41,188 bases of DNA, taken from NCBI GenBank assembly GCA_015492715.1, contig WGEO01000145.1, positions 1 through 41,188 of the forward strand, written 5' to 3'. The DNA is from Phycisphaerales bacterium. GTDB taxonomy: Bacteria > Planctomycetota > Phycisphaerae > Phycisphaerales > UBA1924. Below the pieces are notes generated by a model, which was not told the DNA's origin, made no database searches, and worked only from the letters and a program-made list of their open reading frames with translations. This document shows positions 1 to 8,472 of the stretch, piece by piece (position 1 is the stretch's first letter; every line of letters begins with the position of its first letter). Position numbers and translations under genes: made by a program.

Positions 1-1
1 G

Positions 2-289
2 GTGATCGAGGACAGTGAACGACGGGAGATGATCCTGCTGATTCTCCAGAGTGTTCGGCAGGCGTTCGACGATCTCGCGTCGGATATGCGCAGCGGCAAG
101 ATTCGCAATCTCGATCATGCGGCGAACAAACTCGGGGAGTATGCGATGCCGCCCGTGGGTCTGGGGATGATCGCGTTCAGCCGGTACATGGAGATAGCCA
201 GGCAGGGCGAGCGTGAGACGCGTCGCATCGAACGCGAGAAGACGGCGGGAGAGACGACGGGACGGGCTACCGATCCCGCCGGCGGCTGA
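2..289 (+). CDS. hypothetical protein, possibly truncated at the window edge
   Basis: Supplied ORF of 95 aa (MIEDSERREMILLILQSVRQAFDDLASDMRSGKIRNL...). Real start may lie upstream of the window. No family recognised. Confidence 0.45.
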   Translation: MIEDSERREMILLILQSVRQAFDDLASDMRSGKIRNLDHAANKLGEYAMPPVGLGMIAFSRYMEIARQGERETRRIEREKTAGETTGRATDPAGG

Positions 290-320
290 GGCGAGCAGCG
301 GGCATCCCTACCATGTCTTC

Positions 321-1466
321 GTGTCCGGAACGCGTGCCAAGGTGCTCGTGGCGATGTCCGGCGGGGTGGACAGCTCCGTGGCGGCGGCGCTGCTGCTGCG
401 CGAGGGCTACGAGGTGGTCGGGTGTTTCATGCGTCTGGGCTCGCCCGGCGAGGCCGCCGAGGGGCTGCGACCCGACGACGGGGCGTGTAGTCCTGTGCGG
501 ATCGGGCATCGAGGATGCTGCAGCGTGGGAGATGCCGCCGATGCCCGCCTCGTCGCGGCCCAGCTGGATATCCCGTTCTATGTGTGCAACTTCAAGCGGG
601 ACTTCGAGCGGATCATCGACTACTTCGTCGACGAGTACGCGCGCGGTCGCACGCCCAATCCGTGCGTGCGATGCAACGACTGGCTCAAGTTCGGGCGTCT
701 GCACGAGTATGCGCGGGCCATCGGCGCGGACTTCGTGGCCAGCGGGCATTATGCACGGATCGACCGCTCGCGAGGCAGGGCGCGACTGCTCCGTGGCGTC
801 GATGCCCGCAAGGACCAGTCGTATGTGCTGTTCGGGGCGTCGCGCGACCGTCTGGAGGAGATGCTCCTGCCGATCGGGGAACTGGAGAAGCCCCGCGTGC
901 GCGAGATCGCCCGCGAACTGGGCCTGCCGGTCTTCGACAAGCCGGACAGCCAGGAGATCTGTTTCGTGCCCGACGACGACTACGCGGGCCTCGTCGAGCG
1001 ACGACGCCCGCAGGTCGCACGCGCGGGGAAACTGGTGGATCGAGACGGGCGGGTGCTGGGAGAGCACGCCGGGCAGCATCGCTTCACGATCGGACAGCGC
1101 CGGGGCGTGGGCGTCGCGCTGGGCTATCCCGTCTATGTCGTCGACAAGGACCCGGTGACCAACCGCGTGATCGTCGGCAGCGAAGAGGATCTGCTCATCG
1201 AGTCGTGCACTTTCAGCCAGAGCAACTGGATCGAGGACGAGCCGGAATCGTTCTGGCGGCCCTGTGTTGCCAAGTACCGCTATAACACGCCCGGCGTCAT
1301 GGCGCAGGTGCGCCGGATCGACGACGGCTCGGACGGGTTCGAGGTGCGATTCGAGACCCCCCAGCGTGCCGTGGCACCGGGGCAGGCGGTCGTGCTGTAT
1401 GACGCGGACGAGCCGGATGTGGTGATCGGGGGCGGGTGGATCGACGCCGGCATACCCGCCCGTTGA
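321..1466 (+). CDS. mnmA: tRNA-specific 2-thiouridylase MnmA
   Basis: MSGGVDSSVAAALLLREGYEVVGCFMRL PP-loop, RGRTPNPCVRCN, FVASGHYARI, KDQSYVLFG, DSQEICFVPDDDY, FTIGQRRGVGVALGYPVYV. GTG start at 321 preferred over the longer ORF start at 213. Confidence 0.93.
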   Translation: MSGTRAKVLVAMSGGVDSSVAAALLLREGYEVVGCFMRLGSPGEAAEGLRPDDGACSPVRIGHRGCCSVGDAADARLVAAQLDIPFYVCNFKRDFERIIDYFVDEYARGRTPNPCVRCNDWLKFGRLHEYARAIGADFVASGHYARIDRSRGRARLLRGVDARKDQSYVLFGASRDRLEEMLLPIGELEKPRVREIARELGLPVFDKPDSQEICFVPDDDYAGLVERRRPQVARAGKLVDRDGRVLGEHAGQHRFTIGQRRGVGVALGYPVYVVDKDPVTNRVIVGSEEDLLIESCTFSQSNWIEDEPESFWRPCVAKYRYNTPGVMAQVRRIDDGSDGFEVRFETPQRAVAPGQAVVLYDADEPDVVIGGGWIDAGIPAR

Positions 1467-1487
1467 CGCGCGTTCTACACTGGGCGC

Positions 1488-3098
1488 ATGGGGAAGGTGC
1501 TGCTGGGGCTGTGCTTCGTCGTGCTGATCGGCCTGCCCTTTGCGCTCCATCGCGAGCGGGTGCAGGAGGGGCGCCGTCTCGTCGTCATCACGCCGCATGT
1601 TCAGCAGATCCAGGAAGAGTTCGCCCACGCGTTCAGCAGGTGGCACCAGCGCCACTACGGCGAGCCGGTCTTCGTCGACTATCGCCAGCCCGGCGGGACC
1701 AGCGAGATCATTCGCCAGTTGCGTGCCCAGTTTCTGGCGGCTGCGGCACGCGGACGGATCGACCCCGACACGCTCGCAATGGAGCCCGGGACGGTCGGCG
1801 AAGATGTCATGTTCGGCGGGGGTACCTACGACCACGGTCGTCTCAAGGCGGGTATCAGCGCGACCATCGACGGACGCGAGGTGCGCATCCCGATGAGCGT
1901 CCCGCCGGACCCGCTCTTCCCACCCGAGCAACTCCGCGAGTGGTTCGGCGACGAGCCCCATATCGTGGGAAGAACGCCGCTGTACGACCCCGAGCAGTAC
2001 TGGATCGGCACGGCGCTGTCGAGTTTCGGGATCGTCTTCAACCGCCGGCGTCTGGAGGATCTCGGGCTGGATGAGCCGAGGTCCTTCGAGGACCTCACCG
2101 ATCCGAGATACCAGCGGGAGATCGCGCTGGCCGATCCGCGACAGAGCGGCTCGATCACGACGACCTTCGAGTCCATCCTCGACAACTACGGATGGGACCG
2201 GGGCTGGCGGATCCTGCGGGCGATGAGCGCCAATACACGCTACTTCACCAATCGCTCGACCAAGCCGCCGCTGGATGTGGCGATGGGTGAGGCCGCCGCC
2301 GGGCTTGCCATCGACTTCTACGGCAGGAGCCAGTCGCAGGCCGTCATGCGCGAGGGTGAGACGCCTCAGACATCTCGCGTGGGCTATGTCGACCCAGCGG
2401 GGAGTGTCTCCATCGATCCGGACCCGGCGAGCATCATCCGAGGCGGCCCGGACCCGGAGCTGGCGCGCAGATTCCTCGAGTTCCTGCTGACCGAGGAGGC
2501 CCAGGCCCTCTGGCAGTTCCACGCCCGGACGGGTCCGGCAGGGGCGCAGAATCCGGCGGGGGAGTCCGGCGAGCCCATGGGGCCCGAGCGCTACGAGTTG
2601 CGCCGGATGCCGATCCGCAGATCGCTGTACGAACGCTACTTCGACTCTTTCGTGGATCAGGTCCGTCCCTACGAGATCGCCTCCAGCGTGCCCAGCCGGG
2701 GATGGCGATCGAGCATCGGGATCATGATGGGGGCGTTCGGAATCGACTCACACGAGGAACTCCGTCGGGCCTGGAGCGCCTATCAGCGGGCTCGGCAGGA
2801 CGGGGCGAGCGATCGCACACGCGAGATGGAACGCCTGCTGTTCGCGTTTCCGGAAGGAGCGCGGGTCGAGGCGCTCTGGGATGAACTCTTTGGCGACGCG
2901 ATGGCCCGCGACGGCACGCCGCTGCGTGAGAAGGCGGCGCCGGCGTTTCAGGACTTTACGCCCGAGACTTATCGGGCTGTCCGGAGCACATGGCGTGATG
3001 ATCAGGTCGCGAGCCGGCTGGCGATCATCTACGGGCGGATCTTTCGGGAGAACTACGGGCGTGTGGTCGATCTTGCCCGAGCGAGCCCCGTGCCGTAG
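1488..3098 (+). CDS. extracellular solute-binding protein of an ABC transporter (iron/AfuA-FutA-like)
   Basis: N-terminal hydrophobic signal (MGKVLLGLCFVVLIGLPFAL), periplasmic binding protein pattern (VVITPHVQQIQEEFAHAFSRW, ALSSFGIVFNRRRLEDLGLDEPRSFEDLTDPRYQREIALADPRQSGS). Confidence 0.75.
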   Translation: MGKVLLGLCFVVLIGLPFALHRERVQEGRRLVVITPHVQQIQEEFAHAFSRWHQRHYGEPVFVDYRQPGGTSEIIRQLRAQFLAAAARGRIDPDTLAMEPGTVGEDVMFGGGTYDHGRLKAGISATIDGREVRIPMSVPPDPLFPPEQLREWFGDEPHIVGRTPLYDPEQYWIGTALSSFGIVFNRRRLEDLGLDEPRSFEDLTDPRYQREIALADPRQSGSITTTFESILDNYGWDRGWRILRAMSANTRYFTNRSTKPPLDVAMGEAAAGLAIDFYGRSQSQAVMREGETPQTSRVGYVDPAGSVSIDPDPASIIRGGPDPELARRFLEFLLTEEAQALWQFHARTGPAGAQNPAGESGEPMGPERYELRRMPIRRSLYERYFDSFVDQVRPYEIASSVPSRGWRSSIGIMMGAFGIDSHEELRRAWSAYQRARQDGASDRTREMERLLFAFPEGARVEALWDELFGDAMARDGTPLREKAAPAFQDFTPETYRAVRSTWRDDQVASRLAIIYGRIFRENYGRVVDLARASPVP

Positions 3099-3113
3099 AC
3101 CCCGGAGCCAGCC

Positions 3114-4676
3114 ATGCCCGAGCGACGCGATCGAGTCATCCCGCCGAGAACCAAGATCGTGGCCACGATCGGTCCGGCCAGCGAGAGCCCGGAGATGGTC
3201 GAGGCCCTGATTCGCGCGGGCGTCAATATCTTCCGGTTCAACTTCTCCCACGGCGCCTTCGAGGAGCACGAGCGGCGTCTGCGGACCGTCCGCGAGTGTG
3301 CGCGCAGGCTCAACCGGGTGATCGGGTGTCTGGGTGATCTGCCGGGCCCCAAGATCCGCATCGGGAAGGTCGAGGGTGCCATCGAGCTGCGACCGGGCGA
3401 GGAGGTCGTATTCGATCCGGACATCGAATTCGCGAGGGTCGAGGCTACACCCGACGGCGAGCGAGCGGTTCTGCCTGTGACCTACGACGGGATCGCCCAT
3501 GATGTGGAGGCAGGCCAGCGGATTCTCCTGGCCGACGGGGCGCTCCGCATGCTCGCGTTGCGTACCGACGGGCGGCGTGTCTATGCGCGGGTGACGGTGG
3601 GGGGGACGCTGACCAGCGGCAAGGGGATCAATCTGCCCGAGAGCGAGGTCAGTGCCCCGGCGATCACGGACCGCGACTGGGCCTGCGTCGAGTGGGCCGT
3701 GGCCCACGGGCTGGACTTCCTGGCCCTCTCGTTCGTGCGCACGCCGCGCGAGGTCCGCGAACTCAAGGATCGCCTCTGGTCGATGTGCAGCGTCAATCGC
3801 GACGAGTCCGACGGGGGGGGCGGCTCGATGATCCAGGTGATCGCGAAGATCGAGAAGCCGCAGGCCGTGGCGCGGATCGACGCGATCGTGGAGGCCGCCG
3901 ATGGGATCATGGTCGCCCGGGGCGATCTGGGTGTGGAGATGGAGATCGCGGGCGTTCCGGTTGCTCAGAAGCGGATCATCGCATCGTGCCGGGCGCAGGG
4001 CAAGCCGGTGATCGTCGCGACGCAGATGCTCGAGACGATGATCGAGAACCCCACGCCCACGCGGGCCGAGGCGAGCGATGTCGCCAACGCGATCTACGAC
4101 GGGGCCAGTTGCGTGATGCTCAGTGGAGAGACGGCGGTCGGGAGGCACCCGGATCTCGTCGTCGAGACGATGGTGCGCATCATCGAGGCGACGGAGGATC
4201 GCCTGCGCGAGATCGGTCCGCAATACGCCGGCCCGACGCAGATCCTCGAGAAGCACACCATGACCGCGGCCCTGACGACCGGGGCGTGGTACGCCGGCGA
4301 GCGTCTCGACGCGCGCGCGATCGCCTGCTGGAGCGAGAACGGCGGGACGGCCCGCTATCTGAGCCAGATGGGGTTCCTGATCCCCATCCTCGCCTGCTCG
4401 ACGCGCGAGCGCGCGACGCGCCGGATGACCATTCTGCCCGGGATCACGCCCATGGTCACGGAGCCGCCGGCTTCGGGGAGCGTCAGCGAGTGGAACGCCT
4501 GGGCCGTCGAGGAACTCCGCGAGCGCGGGTGGGCCGAGGAGGGCCAGTGGGTCGTGCTCTTGGCGGGCCGTCCGCTGGGGCAGCCGAGACGGACGAACTC
4601 CATGACGCTCCATCGCGTTGGCGACGACGCGGATCCGGCGCGCGCCGGAGCACGATCCGGGACTCCCTCGCCGTAG
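3114..4676 (+). CDS. pyk: pyruvate kinase
   Basis: RTKIVATIGPASESPEMVEALIRAGVNIFRFNFSHG, GDLPGPKIRIG, IEKPQAVARIDAIVEAADGIMVARGDLGVEM, KPVIVATQMLETMIENPTPTRAEASDVANAIYDGASCVMLSGETAVG. Confidence 0.96.
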   Translation: MPERRDRVIPPRTKIVATIGPASESPEMVEALIRAGVNIFRFNFSHGAFEEHERRLRTVRECARRLNRVIGCLGDLPGPKIRIGKVEGAIELRPGEEVVFDPDIEFARVEATPDGERAVLPVTYDGIAHDVEAGQRILLADGALRMLALRTDGRRVYARVTVGGTLTSGKGINLPESEVSAPAITDRDWACVEWAVAHGLDFLALSFVRTPREVRELKDRLWSMCSVNRDESDGGGGSMIQVIAKIEKPQAVARIDAIVEAADGIMVARGDLGVEMEIAGVPVAQKRIIASCRAQGKPVIVATQMLETMIENPTPTRAEASDVANAIYDGASCVMLSGETAVGRHPDLVVETMVRIIEATEDRLREIGPQYAGPTQILEKHTMTAALTTGAWYAGERLDARAIACWSENGGTARYLSQMGFLIPILACSTRERATRRMTILPGITPMVTEPPASGSVSEWNAWAVEELRERGWAEEGQWVVLLAGRPLGQPRRTNSMTLHRVGDDADPARAGARSGTPSP

Positions 4677-4686
4677 GATCCGGGCG

Positions 4687-6132
4687 ATGAGCATGGCCCA
4701 GATCCAGCGGGCGCAAGCCCTTGCGCGCAGCGGGCGCACGGAGGAGGCGATGCACCTTCTCCAGCAGGTGGTAAAGCGCCAGCGGTCTTCGCTCCAGGCC
4801 CACGCGCTGCTCGCGGACCTGTGCCTCGCAAGTGGGCGACTGGAACGCGCACTGGAGGGATATCGGACCTGCGCTCGACTTCGCCCGCGCGATCCGGAGT
4901 TTCCCTTTCGCTGCGCCCTGGCGCTGATCCGCATGTCGCGTCCGGACGAGGCACTGGCCCGCCTCGATCAGGCGCTGGCGATCCAGCCGGCGCATCGCGC
5001 GAGCGTCGCGTGGAAGGCCTCGCTCCTGGAGGTCGCCGGGCGGTATGACGAGGCCGAGGCGGTGCTGGACGGATTCGCCGACGAGCCGGACGCGGAGATG
5101 GACCGCGTGCGTGCGCGCCTTGCGCTGGTCCGGCAGGACGCGCCCGGATGCATTGCGATCTGTGAGCGGCGTCTGGCATCGGCGGGGCTGGATGATCGTC
5201 TGCGGGCGCAGTTCGGGTTTCTGCTGGGGCAGGCCCTGGATCGGATGGGATGCTGCGACGAGGCGTTCGACGCGTTCGTGCGTGCCAACGAGGTCGGTGC
5301 GACGGGATTCGACACGGACGCGTTCGAGCGCTGGGTTCGTCGGGTCGCGGAGGTCACGCGGGCGTTGCCGGAGCTGGAGGCAGGAGATCTGGGCGAGGGG
5401 ATCGTGCTCATCTGTGCCCTGCCGCGAGGGGGCACGACGCTGGTGGAGTCGATCATCGACGCCCATCCGGAGGGCGCGGGGATCGGCGAGAGCGACGAGC
5501 TCGACAGCGCGAGCCTGCTGTGTGCGGGACCGAAGGGATATCCCGAGGGGCTTGTCGAGCCTGACGGGCGGCGATGCGGGAGGGTTGCGCGGGAACTGGA
5601 TCGGCGCATGCGCGTCCGTGCGCGCACGGCACGCGTCATCGCGAACAAGAACCTTCGCAACTGGGTCCATGTGGGGCTGGCCCGCCGTCTGCTGCCGAAG
5701 GCTCGCTTCCTCTGGGTGCGGCGCGAGGCCCGCGATCACTGCGTCGGGATGTTCACGCAGGATCTGGGGGGGGCGGACATGGGCTTTACGCGCGATCTGG
5801 TCAGTGCTGCGAGGGTCTGGAAACTGCACGAGCAGGTCATGCGTGCGTGGCGCAGCGAACTGGGCGAGCGGATGCTCGAGGTTCACTATGAGGAACTGGT
5901 CCGGGAGCCCGAGCGACTTGCGCGCGAGATCATCGGATTCTGCGGGCTTGCCTGGGACGAGGGGTGTCTTCGCTTCCATGAATCGAAGCGGGCGGTGCTG
6001 ACGCACAGCGCCCAGCAGGTGCGTGAGGGGATTCACAGCAGGCGGATCGGGCGCTGGCGCCGGTTCGAGAGGCATCTGGGGGCGATGCTCGAGGAACTGG
6101 GGATCGCAGACGGTGGGGAGGATCCATGCTGA
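4687..6132 (+). CDS. TPR-repeat sulfotransferase family protein (copy 1)
   Basis: N-terminal TPR repeats (MAQIQRAQALARSGRTEEAMHLLQQVV...), then PAPS-binding-like ICALPRGGTTLVESIIDAHPEGAGIGES and a C-terminal sulfotransferase tail (LEVHYEELVREPERLAREIIGFCGLAWDEGCLRFHESKRAVLTHS). ATG at 4687 chosen inside the longer ORF. Confidence 0.85.
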   Translation: MSMAQIQRAQALARSGRTEEAMHLLQQVVKRQRSSLQAHALLADLCLASGRLERALEGYRTCARLRPRDPEFPFRCALALIRMSRPDEALARLDQALAIQPAHRASVAWKASLLEVAGRYDEAEAVLDGFADEPDAEMDRVRARLALVRQDAPGCIAICERRLASAGLDDRLRAQFGFLLGQALDRMGCCDEAFDAFVRANEVGATGFDTDAFERWVRRVAEVTRALPELEAGDLGEGIVLICALPRGGTTLVESIIDAHPEGAGIGESDELDSASLLCAGPKGYPEGLVEPDGRRCGRVARELDRRMRVRARTARVIANKNLRNWVHVGLARRLLPKARFLWVRREARDHCVGMFTQDLGGADMGFTRDLVSAARVWKLHEQVMRAWRSELGERMLEVHYEELVREPERLAREIIGFCGLAWDEGCLRFHESKRAVLTHSAQQVREGIHSRRIGRWRRFERHLGAMLEELGIADGGEDPC

Positions 6133-7622
6133 AGCCTCGCGAGCGAGCCATCATCCATCAGGCGAACCAGCACTACGAGGCGGGGCGCCTGCAGCTTGCG
6201 CAGGAGTTGTGCGAGAGCCTCATCCGCGGGAAGAAGGGACCGCTCGAGGCATTCCACCTGCTGGGGCTGGTGCTGATGCGTCGCGAGCAGACGGAGCGGG
6301 CGCTGGACTGTTTCCAGCAGTGCGCCCGCATGCGTCCGAACGATCCGCAGTTTCACTATCTGATGGGCAAGATGCTGGCAATGAGTGCGCGCAGCGAGGA
6401 GGCTCTGGCGCGGTATGACTGGGCGCTGACGCTCGACCCCGAGTATGTGCCGGCGATCACCTGGAAGGCGGCGCTGCTGGAGCGAGCCGGGCGCAACGAC
6501 GAGGCCCGGGCGCTGCTCGAGCCGCTGCTGGGGACGGATCGGGAAGATCCGGAGATGCAGCACATCATGGCCCGGATCGAGCACGGCGACAAGCGCTACG
6601 AGCGATGCGTGGAGATCTGCCGGCGCGAGGTCGACCGTCCGGGGCAGACGCTGCGCCTCCGCCAGTTGCTGGGGTTCCTGCTGGGCAGGACCTATCACCG
6701 GATGGGGGAGTATGACAAGGCGTTCGAGGCGTTCCGCGAGGCCAACGCGCTGCAGCAGGAGACCTTCGATCTGGAGGGCTACACGAGGGCCATCGAGCGC
6801 TGCGTGGAGGTGTTCTGCGGCCCCGATCGCGAGCGGATTCCCGTGGCCCGGAGCGGCGGCGAGGGCATGGTCATGATCTGTGCCATGCCCCGATCGGGCA
6901 CGACGCTCGTCGAGACGATCATCGATGCGCACCCGGACGCGGTGGGCATCGGCGAGACGGCGGACCTCGATCGCGTGATCGTGCGTCTGCCGCTGACGCT
7001 CCAGACCCAGACACCATATCCGGACGCGGCGATCGGGATGGATCAGCAGACGATGGACCGTCTGGCTCGCGATCTGCAGAAGGTCTTTCGCGGGCGGGCG
7101 GGCTCGTCGGCGAGCGTGATCGTGAACAAGCACCTGCAGAACTGGCTGCATGTCGGGTTCATGCGTCACATCATGCCGAACGGTCGGGCGATCTGGGTGC
7201 ATCGGGACCCGCGCGACAACTGCCTTGGCATCTACATGCAGCACTTCAATCCCAGGACCCTGGGGTATGCGGTGGATCTGCGGATGCTGGCGCGCGTGCA
7301 CACGCTGCACATGCGGATCATGCGTCAGTGGATGGAGCGACTGGACTACCCGATCCTCGAGGTTCCGTACGAGGCGCTGGTCGAGGACCCCGAGCCGTGG
7401 ACACGCCGGATCATCGAGTTCTGCGGGCTGGAATGGGACGACGCGTGCCTGCGGTTCTATGAGCGGGGGCGGGTCGCCCTGACGCACAGTTACGAGCAGG
7501 TCCGCCGGCCCATCTACAAGGAGGCGATCGGCAGATGGCGCCTCTACGAGAAGCACCTGGGGCCGTTGCTGGAGGAGCTGGAAAAGGCGGGCGCCGAGTT
7601 CAGCGACCCGCCAGGGCCATGA
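6126..7622 (+). CDS. TPR-repeat sulfotransferase family protein (copy 2)
   Basis: Same architecture as the preceding ORF: TPRs, ICAMPRSGTTLVETIIDAHPDAVGIGET, VPYEALVEDPEPWTRRIIEFCGLEWDDACLRFYERGRVALTHS. Overlaps copy 1 by 7 bp. Confidence 0.87.
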   Translation: MLKPRERAIIHQANQHYEAGRLQLAQELCESLIRGKKGPLEAFHLLGLVLMRREQTERALDCFQQCARMRPNDPQFHYLMGKMLAMSARSEEALARYDWALTLDPEYVPAITWKAALLERAGRNDEARALLEPLLGTDREDPEMQHIMARIEHGDKRYERCVEICRREVDRPGQTLRLRQLLGFLLGRTYHRMGEYDKAFEAFREANALQQETFDLEGYTRAIERCVEVFCGPDRERIPVARSGGEGMVMICAMPRSGTTLVETIIDAHPDAVGIGETADLDRVIVRLPLTLQTQTPYPDAAIGMDQQTMDRLARDLQKVFRGRAGSSASVIVNKHLQNWLHVGFMRHIMPNGRAIWVHRDPRDNCLGIYMQHFNPRTLGYAVDLRMLARVHTLHMRIMRQWMERLDYPILEVPYEALVEDPEPWTRRIIEFCGLEWDDACLRFYERGRVALTHSYEQVRRPIYKEAIGRWRLYEKHLGPLLEELEKAGAEFSDPPGP

Positions 7623-8472
7623 GGCGGTAGACGAGTTTGGCGGCGAGGAAGTCGCACGCGTGCATGCCCGCCTGGGGGCACAGTTCGACGACATCGAATC
7701 CGACGAGGCGGGGCGAACCCGTCACCCGTTCGAGCAGGCGCTGGACCTGATGCCAGGTGAGCCCGCCCGGCTCGGGCGTGCCCGTCGCGGGCATGATGGA
7801 CGGATCGAAGGCGTCGAGGTCGATGGTGATGTAGACGCGATCGCTCAGCAGCGAGCAGACACGGTCGATCCAGTCATCGTCGCGTCCTCTGGCGGCGGCC
7901 TCGGCGATGTCGTGCGCCCAGACGACGCGCGATTCGTCGAGGGCATCCATCTCGCCCGCGTCGAGGCTTCGGATGCCGACCTGGACGATCTGGGCCACCT
8001 CGCGGGCACGGGCCATGACGCACGCGTGGTTGCAGGGCGAGCCCTCGTAGGTCTCGCGCGTGTCGGCGTGCGCGTCGATCTGGAGGACGGTGAGGTCGGC
8101 ATGGCGACGGGCCGCGGCTCGGATGGCGCCGATGCTGACCGAGTGCTCGCCTCCCAGCACGATGGGCATGGCGCCCGCGTCGAGGATCCGGGCGACGCTC
8201 GCCTCGACCTCAGCGCACATGGCCTCGGGGGCGCCGTCGCATCGAACGGGCGGATGGGTTGCCACACCCGCCTGGTGGGGCTGTGATCGTGTCTCGATAT
8301 CGAACCACTCCAGCGTGTTGGATGCTCTGCAGATGGCCTCGGGGCCGCGGTCTGCGCCCTTGACCCATGTGCTCGTGCCGTCATAGGGGACGGGCAGCAC
8401 ATGGAATCTCGCCCGCGCCGGATCGCGCAGCCCGGGCGGGATCTCCGGGAGGAACGCGGGGAAGTCGTGCAT
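7600..8472 (-). CDS. speB: agmatinase (ureohydrolase family)
   Basis: VLPVPYDGTSTWVKGADRGPEAI, VLGGEHSVSIGAIRA, VLQIDAHADTRETYEGSPCNHACVM, VYITIDLDAFDPSIMPATGTPEPGGL: Mn-binding ureohydrolase motifs. Confidence 0.93.
   Translation of the reverse strand: MHDFPAFLPEIPPGLRDPARARFHVLPVPYDGTSTWVKGADRGPEAICRASNTLEWFDIETRSQPHQAGVATHPPVRCDGAPEAMCAEVEASVARILDAGAMPIVLGGEHSVSIGAIRAAARRHADLTVLQIDAHADTRETYEGSPCNHACVMARAREVAQIVQVGIRSLDAGEMDALDESRVVWAHDIAEAAARGRDDDWIDRVCSLLSDRVYITIDLDAFDPSIMPATGTPEPGGLTWHQVQRLLERVTGSPRLVGFDVVELCPQAGMHACDFLAAKLVYRLMALAGR

Noticed and set aside
267-2522. 751-aa antisense ORF on the minus strand
   Set aside because: Overlaps confident mnmA and the solute-binding protein; composition is that of a GC-rich reverse-frame ORF and no family is recognisable.
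2748-4934. 728-aa antisense ORF
   Set aside because: Lies over pyruvate kinase; Arg/His/Asp/Pro-rich out-of-frame composition.
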